Assembly: GCA_051646185.1 (NCBI GenBank)
Contig: JBOFCS010000189.1
Coordinates: forward strand, 1 to 33,264
Source: JBOFCS01 sp051646185
GTDB lineage: Bacteria; Actinomycetota; Actinomycetes; Mycobacteriales; Mycobacteriaceae
Length of the DNA: 33,264 nucleotides
Reading direction: 5' to 3'
The first letter of the stretch is position 1. Each line of letters opens with the position of its first letter. The notes beneath the pieces were generated by a model. The model did not search any database. It saw nothing but the letters and a program-made list of their open reading frames with translations, and was not told the origin of the DNA. This document shows, piece by piece, positions 7,774-16,277 of this stretch. The translations under genes were made by a program, and so were the position numbers.

Positions 7774-8640
7774 TTAGAGCTGCCCGGCCCCGATTAACGA
7801 AGACAGTCCCATGAACTTTGCCGGACGGACGGAGAGGTTTCGTAGAAAATAAAGTTGAGCATGAGCATTAGTGGCATTACTGATGGCTTCCCAGAGCCGG
7901 GGGCCAGCTTGGGAAAATCCACCCCCAATCACCACTACATCGATATCTAGTAACGCGGCAGCGCCAACAAGGGCTTGCCCCACCGCGGTTCCAGCTCGAG
8001 TGAGCGCTTGTGTTGCCAGGGAACCGTAGTCCATAGAAAGCTCTTCTGCGCTGCTGCCGCCCCATCCGTTCTGACGTGCCCAGCGGACCGCTGCAGGACC
8101 GCTAGCGACGGTTTCTAGACATCCACGAGCACCACAAGCACATATTTCACTGCCTCCTGAGATACGAATATGCCCAATATGCCCGGCATTGCCAGTGCTA
8201 CCAAGGACAGGTTGTCCATGAAGTATTATCCCTGCACCGACTCCCGTGGAAAGGACTATGGCGAGCATATTCTGGGTATCGTGTGCTGCCCCTAGTCGCT
8301 GCTCAGCTAAGGCGGCGCAGCTCCCATCGCCGGCAAGGTGAACCTGGGCCTGCGGGGATAGCTGCTCCATGTGCGCTAGCAGTGGGAAGCCATTGCTCCA
8401 TTCGGGAATATTCACTGGGTACACCACCCCAGTAATGGTATTAAGCGGGCCAGCAGAACTGATTCCTATCTTGCTAAATTGGGGAAAATTACTGAGGAGC
8501 TCTGAACATGCTGCCCATACTCTGTGAGTCGGAGTTGGGCATTGTCGTATGTCACTAAGTGTGCCAGTGGAATTGACAATGGCGGCAGCAATTTTACTGC
8601 CACCGATGTCTAGAGCTAAGTGCACCCCGGTGCTGTTCAT
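7774..8640 (-). CDS. ROK-family sugar kinase, NanK-like
   Basis: This 288-residue protein has the ROK phosphate motif LALDIGGSK at 8-16. The catalytic Asp is probably Asp105 (AGDGSCAAL). The zinc motif is ICACGARGC (Cys167, Cys169, Cys174) with His157. Where many ROK glucokinases have AGEIGH, this one has AGHIGH, the form seen in E. coli N-acetylmannosamine kinase NanK, so an amino-sugar substrate is likelier than glucose. It follows mtrP by 11 nt in the same direction and is probably co-transcribed with it. An amino-sugar salvage or wall-recycling role would fit the LpqI-type glycosidase elsewhere in the window, but that is inference. Confidence 0.85.
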   Translation of the reverse strand: MNSTGVHLALDIGGSKIAAAIVNSTGTLSDIRQCPTPTHRVWAACSELLSNFPQFSKIGISSAGPLNTITGVVYPVNIPEWSNGFPLLAHMEQLSPQAQVHLAGDGSCAALAEQRLGAAHDTQNMLAIVLSTGVGAGIILHGQPVLGSTGNAGHIGHIRISGGSEICACGARGCLETVASGPAAVRWARQNGWGGSSAEELSMDYGSLATQALTRAGTAVGQALVGAAALLDIDVVVIGGGFSQAGPRLWEAISNATNAHAQLYFLRNLSVRPAKFMGLSSLIGAGQL

Positions 8641-8651
8641 GACTATGATGA

Positions 8652-9434
8652 TTACCTGGCCCGCAAGACCAGCACTAGATTGCTCACTAAAAATTCCCGC
8701 AAGATCGGCACGTTAAGCACCCACCAGGCCCAACGTGGATGGTAACGAGGGAAGGCGGCAAGTAGCTCGGCATCGGCTTTCTTTGCCCACCGCAAACCCG
8801 CGGCGGCACTGACCGCAAAAAGCGAAGTGCCATAAAGATTTTTGGGCGGATGCCCGTTTTTCCGGGTGTATCGACGAGCAGCCCTGGCGCCACCTAGGTA
8901 ATGAGTGAGTCCCATTTCATGTCCACCGAACGGTCCCAGCCATACAGTATATGAAAGTACTACTAGTCCACCAGGTTTGGTGACCCGAAGCATATTCTCG
9001 GCCATCAACCAGGGGTGTGGGACGTGCTCGGCGACGTTAGAAGAAAAGCAGATGTCCACACAATTATCCGCGAAGGGCAACGCCATCCCCGATCCGCGTA
9101 CTGCGGCTTGCTGCCAAATTCCAGCTGCATGCATTTCGCCGGGATCGGGTTCCACAGGAATATACCGAGCACCTTTGGAGGCGAATGCCTCGGAAAAATA
9201 ACCTGGACCGCCGCCAACATCAAGAACAACTTTGGAGTTCAAATCATTATTGGTCATTCCAGCGTATAAATCGCCGATCAGATGGACGGTATCCTCGGCC
9301 AGGCAGCGATAAAAAAGATCAGGATCGCTTTGTTCAAAGCGAAATTTACCCAGCAGGGTTAGCGATCGCCGGAAGGTGGCGCGCCGGGCAAAGCGAGCCG
9401 TTACCTGGGTATTGCCTGTACGCACCAGATGCAC
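8652..9434 (-). CDS. mtrP: SAM-dependent methyltransferase MtrP
   Basis: This 260-residue class I methyltransferase has its SAM-binding glycine motif VVLDVGGGPGYF at residues 69-80, followed by the acidic EPDPGEMHAAG. It closely matches my recollection of M. tuberculosis Rv0224c (FARRAT..RRS, SSNVAEHVPHPW, LSYTVWLGPFGGHEMGLTHYLGG). The corynebacterial orthologue MtrP is reported to be required for efficient transport of trehalose mycolates. The start is GTG. The frame stays open a further 22 codons upstream (to about 9500) without a standard start, and those codons read plausibly (ADWHQAFTHHRRFR), so the N-terminus is uncertain. It is divergent from the GT4 gene, with a very short shared promoter region. 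Confidence 0.88.
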   Translation of the reverse strand: MHLVRTGNTQVTARFARRATFRRSLTLLGKFRFEQSDPDLFYRCLAEDTVHLIGDLYAGMTNNDLNSKVVLDVGGGPGYFSEAFASKGARYIPVEPDPGEMHAAGIWQQAAVRGSGMALPFADNCVDICFSSNVAEHVPHPWLMAENMLRVTKPGGLVVLSYTVWLGPFGGHEMGLTHYLGGARAARRYTRKNGHPPKNLYGTSLFAVSAAAGLRWAKKADAELLAAFPRYHPRWAWWVLNVPILREFLVSNLVLVLRAR

Positions 9435-9529
9435 ACTACGGAATCGCCGATGGTGCGTGAACGCCTGGTGCCAATCAGCGGCTATTGTGGTTCTGTCCCT
9501 TTACCTCGGATAGATCGGAAGTCACCCAC

Positions 9530-10699
9530 GTGCAGGAAGTTTTGCTCTTGTGCTGGCGCGACACTGGACATCCGCAGGGAGGGGGAAGCGAAAAATATTT
9601 AGAGCAGGTTGGTGCCGTGCTGGCTGGACGCGGTATTAAAGTAACTCTACGCACGGCGCGATACGATCGTGCACCACGTCACGAGGTGGTAAATGGCATT
9701 CACGTCAGCCGTGGTGGTGGTCGCTTTACGGTTTATCCCAGGGCTTTGTTGGCAATTGCGGCAGCGCGATGTGGATTCGGCCCACTGAAGGGAATCAAGC
9801 CAGAGGCAATTATTGACACCCAAAATGGGATACCATTTTTTGCTAAGTGGGTAGCTTCTGCGCCAGTGACTATTTTATTACATCACTGTCACCGGGAGCA
9901 GTGGCCGGTTGCTGGTAAATGGGCGGGGCGGATTGGCTGGTGGATTGAGTCAAAGCTGTCTCCGTGGGTGCATCAAAAAAATCAGTATCTCACGGTCTCC
10001 TTGCCTTCAGCAGAAGAAATTGTTGCCTTAGGTGTTAATCCAGATCACATTGCGGTTGTTCGCGCCGGTGCGGATGCTATTCCTCGGGAAGTTACCCCAG
10101 GGGGAGAAGCAACCCGGAGTGAAAACCCAACCCTAGTAGTACTTTCTCGATTGGTTCCGCATAAGCAGATTGAAGACGCTTTATATGTGGTTGCTTGCCT
10201 TAAAGAGCGTATTCCTGGTCTACATTTGGAAATTATTGGTGATGGTTGGTGGTCTAAGAAGTTGCGGGAGCGTACGGCTGAATTAAATATTTCAGATCAG
10301 GTGACTTTCCATGGGCATGTAGCGGAACTGGTAAAACATCAGGTGCTTTCGCAGTCGTGGGTACATCTGATGCCCTCACAAAAAGAGGGTTGGGGTTTAG
10401 CTGTTATCGAAGCGGCGCAGCATGGAGTGCCAACAATTGGATACAGTTCCTCACGTGGATTGACCGATTCAATTATTGACGGAGTAACTGGGCTCCTAGT
10501 AGAAAATTCTGATGAGCTTATTTCTTCATCTGAAAAACTATTGTGCAATAGTGAAGTACGGATGCAACTTGGAGAAAAGGCACGCATTCGGGCCGCAGAT
10601 TTTTCTTGGGAACAATGTGCAGCAGGAGTAGCTGAAGTCTTGAATGGGACTAGCGTAGGTTTACACACCTCAGGTTTGCAGGGATCGCCTCCGTCGTAG
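9530..10699 (+). CDS. GT4-family glycosyltransferase (Rv0225-like)
   Basis: This 389-residue cytosolic GT-B glycosyltransferase starts with the LLLCWRDTGHPQGGGSEKYL segment, which holds the donor-domain glycine loop. It ends with the retaining-GT EX7E motif, Glu286-GWGLAVI-Glu294. GTG 9530 is preferred over the upstream TTG at 9485 because GGAAG lies 8 nt before it and the protein then begins at the usual family N-terminus. It is the positional counterpart of Rv0225 next to mtrP. It probably adds a sugar to a lipid or glycan acceptor at the inner membrane face; donor and acceptor are unknown. Its 3' end overlaps the convergent membrane-protein gene by 30 bp. Confidence 0.88.
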   Translation: MQEVLLLCWRDTGHPQGGGSEKYLEQVGAVLAGRGIKVTLRTARYDRAPRHEVVNGIHVSRGGGRFTVYPRALLAIAAARCGFGPLKGIKPEAIIDTQNGIPFFAKWVASAPVTILLHHCHREQWPVAGKWAGRIGWWIESKLSPWVHQKNQYLTVSLPSAEEIVALGVNPDHIAVVRAGADAIPREVTPGGEATRSENPTLVVLSRLVPHKQIEDALYVVACLKERIPGLHLEIIGDGWWSKKLRERTAELNISDQVTFHGHVAELVKHQVLSQSWVHLMPSQKEGWGLAVIEAAQHGVPTIGYSSSRGLTDSIIDGVTGLLVENSDELISSSEKLLCNSEVRMQLGEKARIRAADFSWEQCAAGVAEVLNGTSVGLHTSGLQGSPPS

Positions 10700-12430
10700 C
10701 TGTAGCGCAATCCTAGTAATTCCGACGGCGACTCCAGAAGTCAGTATTGAAGCCCAAAGTATATGGGCAATGACGGATAGCACTTTCGACCGAGAATATT
10801 TTTCAGTGAGTTGATTGCTTCCACCAACGTAGTAAAGTGCAAGGTCGTTATCGCTATAGATAAGTGGTAATGTGTTTAAAGTTTTAGGTGAATTACCATG
10901 TATACCAGAAGTATTGAATTGAACGAGTATCCATTTAAGGCCAAGTTGCTGCAATCCGGTTACCGGACCACCTTCCAGTAAGATTTTTTCTACCTGTAGG
11001 GCCCGGGAACTTTCACCGTTTACTGTTACCCCGGAGACAGTTAATTCGCCAGTGTTTAACACATCAGCTGGAACTAGCCTTGAGGTAGGGTCAAGAGCAG
11101 TTTTGTAGTGATTCCACGCGTACCGTCGAAACATTCCAGTAGGCAACACCGCAACATCGCCCGGTTCAGCGCTGATCTTTTGCCTAACTGTTCCCCAACC
11201 TTGGGGGTAGTCAATAGGTTTAAGCATTCCATTGACTCCCCAAAAAAGATCAGGCAAAGAGACAAAGAGAGCCAGGCAGAGCAGGCAGGCATTGACTGAG
11301 GAGGGTAGATAGCGCTTTAGCGTCAGGGTAGCTGCAGATCCGGCGAGGACGTAAAAGGGTAAAGCCAACGCCACCCATTTTTGTGAATCACGAAATAAAC
11401 CAGTTCCTGGGATATGTTGGACCACCCATTGTCCTACCTCCAACCCAAAGTTAGTAGCAAATACCGCGGGTCCAAGAATGGCTACAGCAGCTAGCGCACA
11501 CAAAAGAGCACTGATAGGGTGACGTGCTTTTTTGCATACAATCGGAGCCCCGAGTGCCACTATGAACAGGAGAATGCCAGTGGAAAATAAAGCAAATAGC
11601 GTTGTCCGACTATAGGGTTCAGCTTCTGCATTCCATATTCCACCAAGTCCAGCGAGACTTCCCAAAGTGCCGAGACCAGGTTCAGCACGGGCCGCAAAAG
11701 CAATTACCCCTGCCGGATCTGAATGTGAAAGACCACTGTTATGGACAAAGCTGACGACTAGCCAAGGAGCGCCCGCCACTAGTGATAAGCAAGCTCCGGA
11801 AAGTAGTCGGGAAGGACGAGGAGCTAAAATCAATAAACCTACTATGGTTGCCAAAATAGCACCGCTGGGAGTTATTCCAGCAAAAGCAAACCAGAAGCCG
11901 AGTTGAAGCCACAGTATTCGGTTGGTGCTGTCCCGAATCTTTAGGGCAGTAATCACAATCCAAAAAAGTGCTGCATAACCTAAAAGTAGACTCCAGTGTC
12001 CCTGTAAAAGCCTTTGAGCAACATAGGGATTCCATAACGATAAGGTAATAGCAACAAATTGTCCGGGTAGTCCTACCTGGGGTAGTAGCACTAGCACCAT
12101 TCGCGCGGCACCACATCCTGCGAGCAGCAAGGCAAGTAAAAGCAGTCCTTTCACAAGGATTCCACCATCGCAGAACCTGGATAGTACTGCGAGTAGGGCG
12201 TCCTGTGGCACTGCTCTTGCCGGAACCTCCGAGAGCCCTAACGCATCATCGGTGAGATAGGAACGGGGAGTGCTTACCGCATCCCTAAGCAGGAGATAAC
12301 CTGGCTGAAATAGTGGTCCAAGGATAAGTAAGGAAAGGGCTAAGGAGTACACCGGCACTGCCATGTGCCGGACGCGCCATAGGGCCATGGGTTGCCACTT
12401 TACGCGGAACAAGTGCAGAGGTGCGATCAT
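10670..12430 (-). CDS. Polytopic membrane protein, Rv0226c-like, probable GT-C-type glycosyltransferase
   Basis: This 586-residue protein has about ten or more hydrophobic segments, an acidic first external loop (LLLRDAVSTPRSYLTDD) and a last TM close to the C-terminus. Its order of motifs parallels the N-terminal half of AftD in this window. GLFRDSQKWVALALP aligns with APLRNVHKLEPLVRLP, VAVLPTGMFRRYAW with ALLVPGAPFASQTW, and GLQQLGLKWILVQFN with TLKEQGISYLVVRND. A GT-C fold using a polyprenyl-linked sugar outside the membrane is therefore plausible, although the homologue has no assigned activity that I know. The start is uncertain: ATG 12430 overlaps the divergent flippase frame, and ATG 12367 is an alternative. 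Confidence 0.75.
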   Translation of the reverse strand: MIAPLHLFRVKWQPMALWRVRHMAVPVYSLALSLLILGPLFQPGYLLLRDAVSTPRSYLTDDALGLSEVPARAVPQDALLAVLSRFCDGGILVKGLLLLALLLAGCGAARMVLVLLPQVGLPGQFVAITLSLWNPYVAQRLLQGHWSLLLGYAALFWIVITALKIRDSTNRILWLQLGFWFAFAGITPSGAILATIVGLLILAPRPSRLLSGACLSLVAGAPWLVVSFVHNSGLSHSDPAGVIAFAARAEPGLGTLGSLAGLGGIWNAEAEPYSRTTLFALFSTGILLFIVALGAPIVCKKARHPISALLCALAAVAILGPAVFATNFGLEVGQWVVQHIPGTGLFRDSQKWVALALPFYVLAGSAATLTLKRYLPSSVNACLLCLALFVSLPDLFWGVNGMLKPIDYPQGWGTVRQKISAEPGDVAVLPTGMFRRYAWNHYKTALDPTSRLVPADVLNTGELTVSGVTVNGESSRALQVEKILLEGGPVTGLQQLGLKWILVQFNTSGIHGNSPKTLNTLPLIYSDNDLALYYVGGSNQLTEKYSRSKVLSVIAHILWASILTSGVAVGITRIALQLRRRRSLQT

Positions 12431-13609
12431 GGCCCTGTGCGATCCCCTAGCCTCATTGCAGGTATGACAGCAGTTACGGCCGGTTCCATGTTTGCCAATA
12501 TTGCCTCATATGGTTTGCATCTGGTAGCTGGGCGGTGGTTACTTCCCAGCGGATACTCCGAATTTGCCGTACTTCTGAACTTTCAGCTGGTGCTTGCAGT
12601 GCCAGCCATTGGGCTACAGGCGGTGGTCGCGCGTGAACGTGTCCATGGAGCGGGGACGAGGCAACTACGGACAGTGGCGAGTCGATGTGCGCTGGCGGTG
12701 ATGATTGTAGGGGTTTTTGCCACCCCACTTGCGGTAGCCCAATGGAATACCGGTTTACTACCGACGGCTGCCGCGGTACTGACTGCACCTTTTCTCGTTT
12801 TACTGTCAGCAGAATTAGGCCGTTTACAAGGTGATGGGAAATTTGGACGGTTAGCTGCAGTTCTTGCGGTTACTGGATTTGCCAAAGTAATCCCAGCAGT
12901 GATTGTTATGTTTTTAGGAGGGGGGGCAACCGGAGCGTTGTTGTCGAGTGCAGTGGGTATTAGTCTTGTGGCACTAAGGGTACGCTATGAACGTGACTTA
13001 GGTATCCCGTCAGCAGCTACTTTAGGTTTAGGGTGGGTCGCGGTACTTCGAGCTTCACAGGTGCAGTTCGTTCTCGTGGTAATGACATCAATAGATTTGC
13101 TTTTAGCCCGTAATATTTTAGGAAATAACGATTCCGGTTTGTATTCCTTTGGTGCCATAGCAACTAAAGCTGCCTTTTGGTTACCAGCAGCGGTGGGCGT
13201 GGTGTTTTACCCGAAAATGGCAACACCTGATCAGTCGGCGAATGCAGTTCGCCGAACATTACTTGTTCTCACGGTGCTAGGAATTGTGACTGCGGCCTTA
13301 GCAACAGCTCTGAGCCCAGTAATTCCTTGGGTAGTTGGGCCGGAGTATCAATCGGTCACTTGGCTCTTTGGTCTCTTCGCTTTCCACGGAGCGGTATTGT
13401 CGGTCCTACAAGGTGCCTTGTTATCTGCGATTGCACAAAATCGCACGTATTTAGCTGGATTCGCTTGGGCTGGGTTACTTATCGAAGCATCTGTTTTAGC
13501 ATTTTGCGCTCGTTCCATAGTTCAAGTGTTAGTTATATCTGTGATCTGCGCCGTTGTGACAACGACTCTGGTCTCAAGTTTGGTACTAACAAAAGTCAAA
13601 AATACATAA
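12392..13609 (+). CDS. Polysaccharide/lipid-linked glycan flippase (MOP superfamily)
   Basis: This protein of about 405 residues has around twelve membrane segments and the N-terminal pattern of Wzx/MurJ-type exporters (MTAVTAGSMFANIASYGLHLVAGR, FAVLLNFQLVLAVPAIGLQAVVARE). Such proteins flip undecaprenyl- or decaprenyl-linked glycans across the membrane. It sits between a GT-C-like protein and the tmaT/DUF3068 genes, so its substrate is probably an envelope glycolipid intermediate. The start is uncertain: TTG 12392 has AGGG at 7 nt, while GTG 12437 or ATG 12464 would remove the overlap with the divergent gene and still keep the first membrane segment. It ends at a strong stem-loop. Confidence 0.78.
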   Translation: MPLYAEQVQRCDHGPVRSPSLIAGMTAVTAGSMFANIASYGLHLVAGRWLLPSGYSEFAVLLNFQLVLAVPAIGLQAVVARERVHGAGTRQLRTVASRCALAVMIVGVFATPLAVAQWNTGLLPTAAAVLTAPFLVLLSAELGRLQGDGKFGRLAAVLAVTGFAKVIPAVIVMFLGGGATGALLSSAVGISLVALRVRYERDLGIPSAATLGLGWVAVLRASQVQFVLVVMTSIDLLLARNILGNNDSGLYSFGAIATKAAFWLPAAVGVVFYPKMATPDQSANAVRRTLLVLTVLGIVTAALATALSPVIPWVVGPEYQSVTWLFGLFAFHGAVLSVLQGALLSAIAQNRTYLAGFAWAGLLIEASVLAFCARSIVQVLVISVICAVVTTTLVSSLVLTKVKNT

Positions 13610-13610
13610 A

Positions 13611-13645
13611 ACTGTGCCCTGCCAATCTTATTGGCAGGGCACAGT
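13611..13645. terminator. Bidirectional terminator between flippase and DUF3068 genes
   Basis: A perfect 16-bp stem (ACTGTGCCCTGCCAAT at 13611-13626, complement at 13630-13645) encloses a 3-nt loop. It begins 1 nt after the flippase stop and lies 15 nt before the end of the convergent DUF3068 gene. Confidence 0.88.
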
Positions 13646-13660
13646 GTGGATCAGCGAAGG

Positions 13661-14779
13661 TTATGACTGTGTAGGAGGCTCATTCCAACCACGCTGAGTG
13701 GGAATGGTTTCGGTAGGTGCATCACCAAGATTTCCCGAGTTACCAGCTGGCTGTCTTCCTAAGCGTAAGCCCAATACTAAGCCAACAACTAGAAGCAGCA
13801 GGCCAGCAATACCCGCGCCAATGGGGAGGATGCGTCCGTAAAGAGAAAGTTTGTCCTTTCCTTCTTTAGCCTTATCCACTTGGTATTCCACAGTTTTTTC
13901 ATTAAAAGTTGCAGTGTATTTCAGTGTTGTGACTTCTGGCTTAAGGCCATTTCGAGCAAAATACTGGTAGGTGTCTGCTGAACCTTTAATGACAACCCCT
14001 GTTTCGGGTTCGACGTATAAGTCACGCTTGATGGTATAGAAGCGAGTCATAGTGACCGGAGTGCTGTCGTTATTATCAACACCCCACTGGGAAGCAGGTA
14101 AAGTTACTTTGTAGGAAGTAGACTTCGGGACGGCTTTCGAAAGGTCAACGGGGTCTTTTATATTTCCATTTTCATCAAGACCAAGGCGCTGCACAAAGTG
14201 GTAAACCTTCAGACCGTTGATTTCTTCCTCACCAACGTAATCTGCCGGAGATTGTTGGCGGGAAGTGATATCAAAGTAAGGGTAGGATTCTTTTTTGGTG
14301 TCAAAGGGGAACTTGTACTGCAAACCGGTATGAACTACTGGTTCAGCTGCTACACCTTTTTGCATTTGGTAAGAGTCAGTCTCGGCACCTACAGGCATTG
14401 AACTCACCCGATCCAACGTGACGGTGTCGACGTTTGCATCGACAAGCCCAGTATCTCCTTGTTTATCGGTGCGACGAATCGACTGACCAGCTTGTACAGT
14501 AATGATTTCAGAATCTGAAGGTTCTTGCACTGTGACGTACCGCTGCGCGACAATGGGTACTCCGGTATCAACTTTGACCCGACTGCTGCTCAAGGACGCT
14601 GCATTAAGGACATCGCCGCGACCCTCGGTTACTGAGGTGATTTCCAGATCAAGCGGGGTTTTTTTCAGTTTATCAACGGTGTAAGTAGGTATAAGTACAG
14701 CCGCGATTAATAAGAAAGCGCCAAGGCCAGCCGATAGGCAAGCGAGGACCAGGTTCTTACTGCTGGAGCGGTTCGCCAT
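13661..14779 (-). CDS. DUF3068 (PorA-family) membrane-anchored protein, Rv0227c-like
   Basis: This 372-residue protein has one membrane segment near the N-terminus (about 9-29), a large extracytoplasmic beta-rich domain, and a second membrane segment near the C-terminus (ILPIGAGIAGLLLLVVGLVLG). The cytosolic tail is short, polar and Pro-rich. ATG 14779 is chosen because AAGGAG lies 8 nt upstream; the longer reading from 14851 lacks such a site. DUF3068 proteins are confined to mycolate-producing actinobacteria and sit beside tmaT in both corynebacteria and mycobacteria. No biochemical role is established, and the porin label is only a family name. The conserved pairing with tmaT suggests a part in trehalose mycolate handling at the periplasmic face. 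Confidence 0.85.
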   Translation of the reverse strand: MANRSSSKNLVLACLSAGLGAFLLIAAVLIPTYTVDKLKKTPLDLEITSVTEGRGDVLNAASLSSSRVKVDTGVPIVAQRYVTVQEPSDSEIITVQAGQSIRRTDKQGDTGLVDANVDTVTLDRVSSMPVGAETDSYQMQKGVAAEPVVHTGLQYKFPFDTKKESYPYFDITSRQQSPADYVGEEEINGLKVYHFVQRLGLDENGNIKDPVDLSKAVPKSTSYKVTLPASQWGVDNNDSTPVTMTRFYTIKRDLYVEPETGVVIKGSADTYQYFARNGLKPEVTTLKYTATFNEKTVEYQVDKAKEGKDKLSLYGRILPIGAGIAGLLLLVVGLVLGLRLGRQPAGNSGNLGDAPTETIPTQRGWNEPPTQS

Positions 14780-14999
14780 GCAGATTACTCCTTGTGTGTT
14801 ATCAAGCCATTCACGGTGGCTGGTTCTATAGAATCCTGCCTTGCTAGGCAAAGGTAGAATTCTCAGTTAGCCAGATGCTCTAAACCTTAACAGTCAATCA
14901 ACATAAAATGGTTATGCTTACCCAATTAAGAATGAAGAATTATAGGCTAAATCTGGTTGGGTAATCCACAGAGCAAATGAAACGGCACACTAATCAGTT
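14780..14999. promoter_or_regulatory. Divergent promoter region DUF3068 / tmaT
   Basis: This is 220 non-coding bases between two outward-reading genes. For the minus-strand gene, a TTTGCC (complement at 14847-14852) and TATAGA (complement at 14825-14830) pair with 16-bp spacing is a fair promoter candidate. On the tmaT side, inverted arms TTACCCAA (14918-14925) and TTGGGTAA (14957-14964) flank an AT-rich stretch containing TATAGGCTAAAT (14941-14952), possibly its -10 region. tmaT has no clear Shine-Dalgarno. Confidence 0.4.
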
Positions 15000-16277
15000 A
15001 TGGATACAACCATTCCACCATCGTTAACAGCCTCAAGAGCACGATCAAGACAACACCCTGGTAGAGCTGGAGAGTATATCCCAGCTTTAGAAGGTGTACG
15101 TGCCCTTGCCGCCATAGCTGTTGTTATTACTCATGTTGCCTTCCAAACTGGGCAGGCAAATGGGTCAATAGTTGGTCGAGTATTCGGACGATTTGACTTA
15201 GCCGTAGCAGTATTCTTTACCTTAACAGGTTTTCTGTTATGGCGTCCACATGCCAGTGCTGCACATGGAGTAGCAACTTCGGTAACTAAGGTGGATGCCT
15301 CAGAACAGGGTTTTGGACGTTATTTACGCGCCAGGTTTGTTCGAATTTTGCCCGCCTATTTACTCGTGGTGTGCTCAGTGTTGCTGTTTCTTCCTGATGT
15401 CTCGCCCGCGAATGGTTTTGGAGATCGCTTTGGCGCAGGACTTACTGTGTGGTTGGCAAATTTAACGCTTACTCAAGTTTTTGTGCCGCTTAGCCTTACC
15501 TCTGGTTTGACGCAGATGTGGAGTTTATCGGTGGAACTTGCCTTTTATTTGTTGCTCCCAGTTTTTGCTTGGGCGGCATCAGGTTTAACAGGATCAAAGG
15601 CTCGGTTACGGATACCGGTCTTGTTGGTTATTTTGGTGTCAAGTTGTTGTTGGGCATTTGTTCCCATTGGCCCTGGTGCTTTGGGGAACCCACTTAATTG
15701 GCTCCCCGGGTACCTGCCATGGTTTCTTGTTGGCATGATTATTGCTGAAATGACAGGGATTCAACGTGGCGCTATTCATCGGTTGGTTACCTCGCGAAGC
15801 GCTATGTTGAGTGTTGGCATTGTAGCTTTTTGCCTTGCTGCCAGCCCCTGGGGGGGTCCAGCGGGTTTAGTGGACCCAGAGCCCTGGCAGTTTGCCATCA
15901 AAGTATTGAGTGGGGCGGTGCTCGGGGGGGCAGTAATTGCCCCTCTGGCATTGTCTACGGGGGTATCGAGCAATAAAATTCTTGCACATAAATTTCTTGT
16001 GGTTTTGGGTCGTTGGTCCTATGGAATTTTCCTATGGCATTTAGCTGTTCTCGCCATAGTGTTTCCGGTATTTAGTATCAGGCCTTTTAGCGGTCACATG
16101 TTTTTGGTGGTGCTACTTACTTTGCTAATGGCAATTCCATTAGGTGCGGCCAGTTTTGCCTTAGTGGAAATCCCCGCACAACGTGCACTTCAATCTTGGG
16201 AAGCGAAGCGGTCCAGTTTAAAACGCGGTACCGTCGAAATAGCAACTGCAAGTACTGCGATCAATGCTGGTAACTGA
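15000..16277 (+). CDS. tmaT: Membrane acyltransferase TmaT (acyltransferase 3 family)
   Basis: This 425-residue polytopic protein of the acyltransferase-3/OafA type has about ten membrane segments. Family marks are LEGVRALAAIAVVITHVAF with the catalytic-type His in the first helix, FDLAVAVFFTLTGFLLWRP, and RFVRILPAYLLV. Its position next to the DUF3068 gene matches M. tuberculosis Rv0228 and the corynebacterial TmaT. TmaT acetylates trehalose monomycolate, and this modification is reported to aid MmpL-dependent export. ATG 15000 gives the usual N-terminus although no good ribosome site precedes it. The last 88 bp overlap the convergent aftD. Confidence 0.85.
   Translation: MDTTIPPSLTASRARSRQHPGRAGEYIPALEGVRALAAIAVVITHVAFQTGQANGSIVGRVFGRFDLAVAVFFTLTGFLLWRPHASAAHGVATSVTKVDASEQGFGRYLRARFVRILPAYLLVVCSVLLFLPDVSPANGFGDRFGAGLTVWLANLTLTQVFVPLSLTSGLTQMWSLSVELAFYLLLPVFAWAASGLTGSKARLRIPVLLVILVSSCCWAFVPIGPGALGNPLNWLPGYLPWFLVGMIIAEMTGIQRGAIHRLVTSRSAMLSVGIVAFCLAASPWGGPAGLVDPEPWQFAIKVLSGAVLGGAVIAPLALSTGVSSNKILAHKFLVVLGRWSYGIFLWHLAVLAIVFPVFSIRPFSGHMFLVVLLTLLMAIPLGAASFALVEIPAQRALQSWEAKRSSLKRGTVEIATASTAINAGN

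Noticed and set aside
12474..12885. Minus-strand open frames inside the flippase gene
   Set aside because: They are antisense shadows of a clearly coding membrane protein, with no ribosome sites and no recognisable composition.
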